Part shown: piece by piece, positions 1-9,409 of the stretch
Layout of the letters: each line of letters opens with the position of its first letter
How positions within the stretch are numbered: the stretch's first letter is position 1
Assembly (NCBI GenBank): GCA_024123915.1
Contig: CP099650.1
Location: 186,001 to 250,000, forward strand
Direction: 5' to 3'
Length of the DNA: 64,000 bases
DNA from: Oxalobacteraceae bacterium OTU3CAMAD1
GTDB lineage: Bacteria > Pseudomonadota > Gammaproteobacteria > Burkholderiales > Burkholderiaceae_D
Made by a program: the position numbers and the translations under genes
Notes under the pieces: generated by a model
What the model was told of the DNA's origin: nothing
What the model saw: the letters and a program-made list of their open reading frames with translations, nothing else
Database searches by the model: none

Positions 1-1
1 G

Positions 2-544
2 TGGTACACCTCGCGCGCACACGGCGAGCGCATCGTCGCGCGGCAGGTCGAGGCGCTCGAGGCCAGCCGCGAAATCTTCACCGGCGCGGGCACCGTGCGC
101 ACGCTCAGCCCCGGCACCACGTTCACGCTGGACGGCCAGGCATCGCTGGACGCCGGCGATGCCGACGGGCGCAACTTCGCCATTACGCGCGTGCTGCACC
201 TGGCGCACAACAACCTGGTCGCCGGAATCCGCGACGCGGCCGAGCGGGCGTTGGGCGCCAGCGCGCTGGAACAAACCATCGCGCGCGAAATGGCCGGCGG
301 CCTGCACGCGGTCGGCGCCGGCAAGGGCGAACGGCCGCTATACCGCAACCGCATCGACGCCATCCGCAGCAAGGTGCCTTACCGCAGCAGCGATGTGGAC
401 GGCCACGGCCTGCTGCTGCATCCCAAGCCGACCGTGCGCGGGCAGCAGACCGCCATCGTCGTGGGACCGGCCGGCGCGGCCATCCATACCGACCGCGATC
501 ACCGTATCAAAGTACAGTTCCACTGGCAGCGCGGCGAGCTGTAG
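2..544 (+). pseudogene. vgrG: VgrG middle fragment (type VI secretion spike), truncated at both ends
   Basis: Read in frame from the second base, this encodes the middle of a VgrG spike protein. It runs from the end of the gp27-like part (HGERIVARQ) through the conserved YRNRIDAIRSKVPYR stretch to IHTDRDHRIKVQFHWQRG, where the gp5-like OB fold normally starts. It stops two residues later at TAG, whereas a full VgrG continues for several hundred residues. There is no start codon in the window. The missing N-terminal half of what looks like the same gene is on the opposite strand immediately to the right. The two halves meet at a Tyr-(Ser/Thr)-Ser codon run, so this is an inverted piece of one gene or an assembly fold-back. 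Family identity is secure; the structure is not. Confidence 0.8.
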
Positions 545-1404
545 GCGTAGGCGCCCGGCGCGTCGCGGCTGAACGGGGCGCCGGGTTCGGCGCCGAAACT
601 GGCGGCCGACGCCGGCCGCGTGCCGTTGACGCGATAGTCCCAGCTGGCGATCTCCAGCCCGCCGGGGGTCCAGCGCGACACGCTGCGCCAGCGGTCGATC
701 ACATCCTCCTTCATCACCGCGCCCGGCTGCGTGAAGCGCGCCGTGGCCTGGGCATTGGGCTGGAAGCTGCCGTTGTGATCGGCGATCACCATCATGTGGC
801 CGCCCAGGCCGGGACCGGCCGCGTCGCCGCTGTGCTCGAAGTAATAAAACAGGCCTTCCTCGCGCATCAGGCGCTCGGCGAAGGCCAGGCTCGATTCCTG
901 GTACTGGCAGGTCAGCGAGCGCTTCGGGTAGACCTCGCGCTCGACGATGTCGTAACGCCACTGCGGCGCCAGCTTGCCGGGGGCCTGCCAGCCGTTGAAG
1001 ACGGCGTCGAGGATGTCGAACACGGTGCGGTCCTGGAACACCCGGCTGTCGCGCCCGACCGCCAGGAAGGCATACCACGGCCCGATGGTCAGCTCATAGC
1101 GGGCCAGGCCGCCATCGGCGCCTAGCATGCGCAGCGCGGTCACATGGCCGTGGAAGGGGCGCGGCGCATCGCGGCCGGCGGCCGTCTGCAGCTCGAGCAG
1201 CACCGGCTGGCCCAGCAGCGACTTCAGCGGGATCGCCGCGTCGCTGGACAACGCCGTCACGGTCAGCTTATAGGGCGCGCTGAGCGCCTCCTCGCCGCGC
1301 AGCCACTCGGCCACCAGCTTGTCCGCGCCCAAGGGCGTGCTCAGCCGCATGACGCGGTTATCCTGGGTCAAACTTTCCAAAAGCGGTGGCATGATCGTAC
1401 CCAT
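499..1404 (-). pseudogene. vgrG: VgrG N-terminal half, reading out of homology at an inversion point
   Basis: The frame starts at ATG 1404 (MGTIMPPLLESL) and encodes the gp27-like N-terminal part of VgrG: SLTQDNRVMRLSTPLG, then PWYAFLAVGRDSRVFQDRTV, then ESSLAFAERLMREEGLFYYFEH, here given only by its ends ESSLAF and LFYYFEH. Homology runs to DAPGAYAYSS near base 540, where a normal VgrG would go on with HGERIVARQ. Here the frame instead enters the reverse complement of the plus-strand VgrG fragment (PRCQWNCTLIR) and stops at 499. So about 287 residues are genuine. No RBS is striking. As written the protein would lack the OB-fold and beta-helix spike and should not work in T6SS. Phase inversion, decay or misassembly are all possible. 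Confidence 0.8.
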
Positions 1405-1454
1405 TTAACCTTATCGACAAAGAGCACCATTATGACTGAGGTTGCGATTTCAAT

Positions 1455-1476
1455 AACATTACGAATGAGTAATATT
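1455..1476. promoter_or_regulatory. Dyad in the vgrG upstream region
   Basis: In the 87-bp gap upstream of the minus-strand vgrG start there is an AT-rich dyad, AACATTAC and GTAATATT, with one mismatch and a 6-bp spacer. The position is right for an operator or promoter element, but no regulator or transcription start can be assigned from sequence. Confidence 0.25.
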
Positions 1477-1491
1477 CTCGTCTATGCGGGC

Positions 1492-4260
1492 TCATTCGGC
1501 GGCGGCGGACTTGAGGAAGGCGTCGAAATCGTCGGCCGGCATCGGCTTGGCGAACAGGTAGCCCTGCCCGTAGTCGCAGCCGGCGGCGGCCAGCAGCTCG
1601 CGCTGCTCGGGCGTTTCGACGCCCTCGGCGATCACTTTCAGCCCCAGCTTGTGCGCCATGACGATGATCGCGCCCGACAAGGCCATGTCGCTCGAGTCGG
1701 CCGCCAGGTTGCGCGTGAACGAGCGGTCGATCTTTAAATAGTCGATGTCGAATTTCTTCAGGTACGACAGCGACGAGTAGCCGGTGCCGAAGTCGTCCAG
1801 CGCGACCTGGATGCCGGCGTCGCGCAGCTGCAGCAGCTTGTTGCTGACGGCCGTGTTGGCGTCGAGCAGCAATCCTTCGGTGATTTCCACCACCACCGAT
1901 TGGCCCGGCAAATCCAGCGCCCGCAAATGGTCGAGCCAGGCCACATAACAGCCGTCCTCGCGCTGGAACTCCAGCGGCGACTGGTTGATGCTGACCTGGA
2001 AATCCGGATGGTGCTCGCTGCGCCAGCGCCGCACCCACTGCGCCGATTCGCGGAACACCCATTCGCCGATGCCGGAGATCAGCCCGCTCGCCTCGGCCAA
2101 CGGGATGAACTCCAGCGGGCTGACGACGCCGCGCTGCGGGTGGTTCCAGCGGATCAGCGCCTCGGCCTTGTGGATGCGCCCGCTCGCCAGGTCGACGATG
2201 GGCTGGAAGTACAGCGCGAACTGCTCGCCGGCGAGCGCGCCGCGCAGGTCGTTGGTCAGGCGCATGCGGTTGAGCGCGGCCACCTGCAGGGTCGGCGTGA
2301 AGAAGCTGTAGCGGTTGCGCCCGGCGCCCTTGGCCGCGTACATGGCCTGGTCGGCGTGCTTGAGCAGGTCGCCGATGTCGAGCGCGTCGTCCGGGTACAG
2401 GGTGATGCCGATGCTGGCCGACACGAACGCCTGCTCCTGCCCCAGCGCGAACGGCGCGCGCAGGCTGTCGATGATCTGCTGCGCGATGCGCTCGACGCGG
2501 TCGGTCTGGCCCAGCGTCGACAGGATCACGGTGAACTCGTCGCCGCCGAGCCGCGCGACGGTGTCGGATTTGCGCACGCAGGCGCTGATGCGGCGCGCCG
2601 CGTCCACCAGCAGGATGTCGCCCTGGTGGTGGCCGAGCGTGTCGTTGACCTCCTTGAAGTGGTCCAGGTCGATAAACAGCACGGCCAGGCTGGAGCGCTC
2701 GCGCTGGCAGACGACGATGTCGTGCGCCAGCCGGTCGTGGAACATGCGCCGGTTGGGCAGCTGCGTCAGGGTGTCGAAGTTGGCCTGCTGCCAGATCAGG
2801 GTCTCGCTCTGCTTCTTGGCCGTGACGTCCTCGATCATGCACAGGTGGTGCGGCTGGCTGGCGGCCTCGGTGTCGAGCACGGTGATCGACATGTCGATCC
2901 AGGCCATGTCGCCGTTCGGAAGGTACATGCGGCTGGTGGCCTTGAAGCCGGTCGAACCCTGCGCCGTCAACATGGCCATCTGCGCCTTGATCTGGGCGGC
3001 GTCGTCCGGATGGGCGATGTCGAGCCACTTGCCGGCGCGCAGCTCCTGCTGCGAGCGGCCGACGATGTCGAGGTAGCGCAGGTTCAGGTCGCGGTATTCG
3101 TAGCTGACCGAGTCGACCAGCGCGATGCCCAGCGGCGAGGCCTCGAACATGGTGCGAAAGCGCTGTTCGCCCTTGCGGATGGCGTCGAGCGCGCGCTTGC
3201 GTTCGCGCGCCAGCAGGCTGAAGTGGACCGTCGCCGCCAGCACCAGCGCCAGCGCGACCGCGCCCAGCACCCGGTACAGCCACACCAGGCTGGCGCGCTT
3301 GTCGTCGCCGTCGTACAGGAAGCCGTCGAAGCTGACCGCCTTGGGCAGCATGCCCAGCCCGGCGTAGACGTCGGCGATGTGGCGCCAGCGCTCCGGGTTC
3401 ATGTAGCCGACCTCGACGAGCACCGGCTGCACCAGCCCCACCATCTGGCGCGCCTCGTACAGCAGGTGCCGGCGGTCGTTGCGGCGCGAGTACTTGTTCA
3501 GGATCAGGTCGACGGTCTCTTCCTGGTGGCTCATCGCCCATTGCCAGCCGCGCATGGTGGCGGCGCGGAAGGCGCGCACCCGCTCCGGATGGCTGGCGAT
3601 CTCGCGCTCGCTGGTGAACAGGTTGTCGCCGTAGAAGTCGATGCCGACCGCGCGCGGGCTGTAGATATCGTACGGAAAGCCGACCCGGTCGAACAGGTCG
3701 GGCTCGTTGGTCGTGTAGACGGCCATGGCGTCGACCCGGCCCTCGATCAGGTCGTGCGGATCGAAACTGGGCGCCACGCGCTGGATGCTGCCGACCGGCA
3801 CGCCCTCCTTGGCCAGGTAGGCCAGCAATTCGTCGGCGTTGCCGGCCTCGTCGGAAAGCGAGCCGATCATCGCCCGCTTGCCGATCACGCGGCGGATGTC
3901 GGGCTCGCCGCCGGACTGGCGCATCGCCAGCCCGTACGGCGAATGCTGGAAGATCACGCCCAGCACCACCACCGGCTTGCCGGCCAGCCGCGCCAGCAAC
4001 AGGCTGCTGCCGGCCACGCCGTACTCGGCCTTGCCGGACAACACGTCGCGCTCGGCCTCGTTGCCGTCCGCGCCCTCGAGGATGCGCACGTCGAGCCCGG
4101 CGTCGCGGTAATAGCCCTGTTCGATCGCGGCGTAGTAGCCGGCGAACTGGAATTGATGCAGATGCTTGAGCCGCAGCGTGACTTTGTCCTGCGCGACGGT
4201 CGGCGCGGCGACCAGCAACAGCACAAGGAGGGAGAGGATGACGCGTATGCGGGATGGCAC
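1492..4260 (-). CDS. Periplasmic NMT1/THI5-like sensor fused to PAS, GGDEF and EAL domains
   Basis: A membrane-bound c-di-GMP enzyme of about 922 residues. After a signal peptide (VILSLLVLLLVAAPTVAQ) comes an NMT1/THI5-type substrate-binding domain of about 300 residues (KLRLKHLHQFQFAGYYAA-like start), a membrane segment near residue 335 (VLGAVALALVLAATVHF), a PAS domain, a GGDEF domain with intact RLGGDEF, and a C-terminal EAL domain with KAEALIRWN, DDFGTGYSSL and AEGVET. Both catalytic signatures are intact, so it could make and break c-di-GMP under control of a periplasmic ligand. The family binds thiamine-precursor-like pyrimidines or related small molecules; the ligand here is unknown. 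I chose GTG 4260, which has AGGACC just upstream and starts right before the signal peptide; TTG 4290 is the longer alternative. Confidence 0.88.
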   Translation of the reverse strand: MPSRIRVILSLLVLLLVAAPTVAQDKVTLRLKHLHQFQFAGYYAAIEQGYYRDAGLDVRILEGADGNEAERDVLSGKAEYGVAGSSLLLARLAGKPVVVLGVIFQHSPYGLAMRQSGGEPDIRRVIGKRAMIGSLSDEAGNADELLAYLAKEGVPVGSIQRVAPSFDPHDLIEGRVDAMAVYTTNEPDLFDRVGFPYDIYSPRAVGIDFYGDNLFTSEREIASHPERVRAFRAATMRGWQWAMSHQEETVDLILNKYSRRNDRRHLLYEARQMVGLVQPVLVEVGYMNPERWRHIADVYAGLGMLPKAVSFDGFLYDGDDKRASLVWLYRVLGAVALALVLAATVHFSLLARERKRALDAIRKGEQRFRTMFEASPLGIALVDSVSYEYRDLNLRYLDIVGRSQQELRAGKWLDIAHPDDAAQIKAQMAMLTAQGSTGFKATSRMYLPNGDMAWIDMSITVLDTEAASQPHHLCMIEDVTAKKQSETLIWQQANFDTLTQLPNRRMFHDRLAHDIVVCQRERSSLAVLFIDLDHFKEVNDTLGHHQGDILLVDAARRISACVRKSDTVARLGGDEFTVILSTLGQTDRVERIAQQIIDSLRAPFALGQEQAFVSASIGITLYPDDALDIGDLLKHADQAMYAAKGAGRNRYSFFTPTLQVAALNRMRLTNDLRGALAGEQFALYFQPIVDLASGRIHKAEALIRWNHPQRGVVSPLEFIPLAEASGLISGIGEWVFRESAQWVRRWRSEHHPDFQVSINQSPLEFQREDGCYVAWLDHLRALDLPGQSVVVEITEGLLLDANTAVSNKLLQLRDAGIQVALDDFGTGYSSLSYLKKFDIDYLKIDRSFTRNLAADSSDMALSGAIIVMAHKLGLKVIAEGVETPEQRELLAAAGCDYGQGYLFAKPMPADDFDAFLKSAAAE

Positions 4261-4340
4261 TAGTGGTCCTGGAGCGAAAGAGCTAGGCAAATTGTAGCCG
4301 CTCCACAGCGTTTGCCGGTGCTTTATGACATGTCATCGGT

Positions 4341-4380
4341 ACAAAAAGCAACGGACGGACCGGCGCGCGCCGTCCGTCCG
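4341..4380 (-). terminator. Intrinsic terminator after the RCC1 lipoprotein gene
   Basis: On the minus strand an 8-bp GC-rich stem (GGACGGAC / GTCCGTCC, bases 4353-4360 and 4372-4379) is followed by GTTGCTTTTT. It lies about 55 bp past the stop of the RCC1 gene and before the sensor GGDEF-EAL gene, so it should separate the two transcripts. Confidence 0.7.
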
Positions 4381-4431
4381 CCTCCCGCCGGCGCCAACCG
4401 GTGGCGGCGCCGCGCTTTGTGGCCTGGTGCG

Positions 4432-5877
4432 CTAGTTCGGCACGTTGACCGGCACCGGCGCGTACGGGGCGTTGGCGCCATTGCCCAGCTGGCCTTCCAC
4501 ATTGCGGCCCCAGCCCCACAGCGTGTCATCCGCTTTCAGGCCGAAGCTGTGCGACATGCCGGAGGTGACGGATTTCCAGTTGGCGCCGGTCCCGAGCTGC
4601 AGCGGCACCGGGGAATCGGTGCCGCCGGTGCCCAGTTGGCCCTCGGTGTTGGCGCCCCAGCTCCACAAGGTGCCGTCGTTGCGCAGGCCGACGGTGTGCT
4701 GCGCGCCCGCCGACAACTGCGACCAGTTGCCGTCGGTGCCGATCTGCACCGGCGCGGTGACGTCGGTCAAGGTGCCGGTGCCCAGCTGGCCATAGGTGTT
4801 CTGGCCCCATGCATACAAGGTGCCGGAGGTGGTGATCGCGGTCGAGTGGAAGGCGCCGGCCGCCACCGAGGTGTACTTGAGCGTGCCGATCTTGGCCGGC
4901 GCCGTCACATCGGTGCGGCTGGCGTTGCCGACCTGGCCGTTCACGTTGCCGCCCCAGCCATACAGATCGTTGGTGTCGCGCTGGATCGCCAGCGAATGGG
5001 TGTCGCCGGCGGCAATCGAGGCCCACAGCAGCACGCCGATCTTGGCCGGCGCCGTGCGGTTGCCGGTCAGGGCGACGTCGCCGAGCTGGCCCTTGTCGTT
5101 GCGGCCCCACGCGTACAGGTTGCCGTTGACCTTCAGCGCCAGCACGTGGGCCTTGCCCGCGGCCACCACGGCCCAGTCCTTGGCGGTACCGACCTGGGTC
5201 GGCACGGCGCGGTTGACCTGGGTGCCGTCACCCAGCTGGCCGTCCTGGTTGTAGCCCCATGCCCACATGGTGCCGTCGTTGCGGATCGCCACGGCGAACT
5301 GGTCGCCGACGGCCACCTGTTTCCAGGTCGGGCTCGCGCCGGCCACCAGCACCGGCGCGTTGCGGTCGATGGTGGTGCTGTCGCCCAACTGCGACTTGAT
5401 GTTCGAGCCCCAGCTATAGAGATTGCCGTCGGCCTTGCGCGCGATGGTCTGGTAGCCGCCGGCGGTCACGCCCATCCATGGCGCCGTGACCGTGATGGGC
5501 AAGGTGCCGACCACGCTGTCGACCGTGGCGGTGACGTTCTCGGTGCCGACGGCCCTGGCCGTGAGCGAGCCGTTGGTGGCCACCGCCAGCACCTTGCCGT
5601 TGGTCGGCGCCCAGATCAGGCCGGTGGCGGCCGTCAGCGCCTTGGTGCTGCCGTCCGAATAGCTGCCGGTGGCGACCAATACCTTGGGCGCCGTGCCGAC
5701 CGCGATCGTGGTGGCGTTGCCGGGCACGGTGATGGCGATGCTGCGCAAGGTCGGCGCCGTGGCGGCGGGAGGCGTCGCCGCCGAATCGCCGCCGCCGCCA
5801 CCGCCGCAGGCGGCCAACACCGCCAGCAGGGCCACCATCGGCACGTGCAGCAGGGACGAGAATTTAAAGTTTTTCAT
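4432..5877 (-). CDS. RCC1-repeat lipoprotein with Ig-like domain
   Basis: A 481-residue exported lipoprotein. The signal peptide ends in the lipobox VLAAC (Cys24), followed by a Gly run. A bacterial Ig-like (Big_2-type) domain covers about residues 40-133 (GSYSDGSTKALTAATGLIW). Seven RCC1 blades fill the rest, each with a W-G-x-N-x5-Q-L-G core (YSWGSNIKSQLGD, WAWGYNQDGQLGD, YAWGRNDKGQLGD, YGWGGNVNGQVGN, YAWGQNTYGQLGT, WSWGANTEGQLGT, WGWGRNVEGQLGN). Seven blades make a closed beta-propeller. In eukaryotes RCC1 is a Ran exchange factor, but bacterial secreted copies are mostly uncharacterised; binding or adhesion is inference. It has its own terminator and no functional neighbour. Confidence 0.85.
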   Translation of the reverse strand: MKNFKFSSLLHVPMVALLAVLAACGGGGGGDSAATPPAATAPTLRSIAITVPGNATTIAVGTAPKVLVATGSYSDGSTKALTAATGLIWAPTNGKVLAVATNGSLTARAVGTENVTATVDSVVGTLPITVTAPWMGVTAGGYQTIARKADGNLYSWGSNIKSQLGDSTTIDRNAPVLVAGASPTWKQVAVGDQFAVAIRNDGTMWAWGYNQDGQLGDGTQVNRAVPTQVGTAKDWAVVAAGKAHVLALKVNGNLYAWGRNDKGQLGDVALTGNRTAPAKIGVLLWASIAAGDTHSLAIQRDTNDLYGWGGNVNGQVGNASRTDVTAPAKIGTLKYTSVAAGAFHSTAITTSGTLYAWGQNTYGQLGTGTLTDVTAPVQIGTDGNWSQLSAGAQHTVGLRNDGTLWSWGANTEGQLGTGGTDSPVPLQLGTGANWKSVTSGMSHSFGLKADDTLWGWGRNVEGQLGNGANAPYAPVPVNVPN

Positions 5878-6046
5878 GATGATCCAGTTTCACAGTGAAA
5901 GTCTGCGTTGCCGGCCGCCGGAGATGACAGCCATCCTCGACCAGTGTAGTCGGAAGGGCCACGCCCGCATCGCTGGAGCAGGACCGAATTAGCCGTGCAA
6001 TTTGACCGATGCAACTATTTAGCAACATTTCCAGAGTGGATGTACG

Positions 6047-6081
6047 AAAAAAAAGCAGATACATCGCTGCATCTGCTTTTT
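6047..6081 (-). terminator. Intrinsic terminator downstream of ygiQ, potentially bidirectional
   Basis: An 11-bp perfect stem (AAAAAGCAGAT / ATCTGCTTTTT) with a 10-nt loop, bases 6050-6081. On the minus strand it is followed by a run of eight T, placed about 40 bp after the ygiQ stop. The plus strand also shows a T tract, so it may work both ways. Confidence 0.85.
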
Positions 6082-6119
6082 GTGTACCTGCTTTTCGGCA
6101 GGGCGCCGGCGGTGCGGCC

Positions 6120-8570
<2,451 letters not shown>

Positions 8571-8641
8571 TGTACCGGAAATGCCATCCCTCCGCTCACG
8601 GGGCGCGGAAAATTCTTTTAGTATTCAACAACTTGTGACGA

Positions 8642-8678
8642 AAGCGCCAGTATTATCGGTCGATAAACGCTGGCGCTT
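8642..8678 (-). terminator. Nested hairpin downstream of the DUF4404 gene
   Basis: Perfect outer arms AAGCGCCAG / CTGGCGCTT (8642-8650, 8670-8678) enclose a second perfect palindrome TTATCG-GT-CGATAA. It lies 31 bp past the minus-strand DUF4404 stop. There is no proper U-tract on either strand (CTTTCG on the minus side), so it may be a weak terminator, an mRNA-end stabiliser or a protein site. Confidence 0.5.
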
Positions 8679-8708
8679 CGACACCGCCCGGGCGGGCGGC
8701 GGCAAGCT

Positions 8709-8987
8709 TTAAACGCCGATATTGGACAGCATGCGGCCCAGTTCGCGCAGCGCCGGCTCCAGTTTGGGGTGTTCGGCGGCGAATTTGGCCGAAATTTCCT
8801 GCGAACGCTCGGCCAGCCCGTAGGTGGTGGTGCCGCCGTCGGGCTGTTCTTCCTTGCCGCGCTCGAGCAGCGCCTGGATGTCGCCGTCCAGCTGCACCAG
8901 CAATTCCTGCAGCTCGGCGTCGACCGGGCCGGCATTGGCCAGGTTGGCCTGCAGGGTTTTGAGCGATGTTTTCAGATTACTGTCCAT
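8709..8987 (-). CDS. DUF4404 family small protein
   Basis: A 92-residue soluble, mostly helical protein (TSLKTLQANLANAG, LQELLVQLDGDIQALLERG, TYGLAERSQEISAKFAAEHP) that matches the DUF4404 pattern, including the AERSQEISAKFAAEHP core. No catalytic residues or signal are visible and the function is unknown. ATG 8987 is preferred to an upstream in-frame start because GAGGGATAAG precedes it at good distance. The VF530 gene upstream ends 19 bp before, so the two are probably co-transcribed. Confidence 0.8.
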   Translation of the reverse strand: MDSNLKTSLKTLQANLANAGPVDAELQELLVQLDGDIQALLERGKEEQPDGGTTTYGLAERSQEISAKFAAEHPKLEPALRELGRMLSNIGV

Positions 8988-9006
8988 GATGCTTATCCCT
9001 CGTTGT

Positions 9007-9216
9007 TCAATCGGCAAATTTAGTGGTCACGTACAACTCTTCGACCTTGGTCCTTGCCCACGGAGTCTTGCGCAAAAACTTCAGGCTGGATTTAACGCTT
9101 GGATCGCTGATGAAACAATTGATATCGATCCGCTGGGCCAGCTGTTCCCAGCCGTAATGCTTGTGCAAACGGGTGACGATGGCTTCCAGCGTGACGCCGT
9201 TCAGTTCGTTGCTCAT
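9007..9216 (-). CDS. VF530 family (DUF2132) DNA-binding protein
   Basis: 69 residues, full length for the family: [20 protein letters not shown], then [20 protein letters not shown], then [14 protein letters not shown]. The [22 protein letters not shown] signature is diagnostic. A VF530 structure from Vibrio fischeri gave the family its name and a DNA-binding label, but a cellular role is not established. It heads a two-gene minus-strand unit with the DUF4404 gene. Confidence 0.88.
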   Translation of the reverse strand: MSNELNGVTLEAIVTRLHKHYGWEQLAQRIDINCFISDPSVKSSLKFLRKTPWARTKVEELYVTTKFAD

Positions 9217-9249
9217 GTGTTGCTGCTCATGGTTATATCTTACTCAAAA

Positions 9250-9292
9250 AATGAAAGGGCCGAAGCCGATTCTACACAAATCGGGTTCGGCC
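9250..9292 (-). terminator. Intrinsic terminator after the first M3 peptidase gene
   Basis: On the minus strand, arms GGCCGAAcCCGAT and ATCGGcTTCGGCC (9280-9292, 9258-9270) close a 9-nt loop and are followed by CTTTCATTTTTT. It lies between the M3 peptidase stop and the VF530 start, next to the REP-like element. Confidence 0.75.
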
Positions 9293-9314
9293 TCGGGTTC
9301 CGGGTGAACGAATC

Positions 9315-9401
9315 AAACCCGTATGCGTTTGGCGCCATGCATGCGTTATCGCTTAGGGGTCGGACCCAGAAGGGTCCGACCCCGCATGGGGGTGCGGGTT
9401 T
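9315..9401. repeat. REP-like nested palindrome, copy A
   Basis: Inner arms GGGGTCGGACCC (9356-9367) and GGGTCCGACCCC (9372-9383) around AGAA, with outer arms AAACCCG (left) and GCGGGTTT (right). It sits 9 bp past the stop of the first M3 peptidase gene. The same two-level design recurs at 11579-11648 and 22647-22709. Confidence 0.7.
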
Positions 9402-9409
9402 ACGAGAGA

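Noticed and set aside
1900..4263. A 787-codon plus-strand frame opposite the GGDEF-EAL gene
   Set aside because: Shadow of a gene whose sensor, PAS, GGDEF and EAL domains are certain; the antisense translation has no domain.
5864..6064. A 66-codon minus-strand frame between the RCC1 gene and ygiQ
   Set aside because: It overlaps the RCC1 start and the terminator region, lacks an RBS and has no recognisable sequence.
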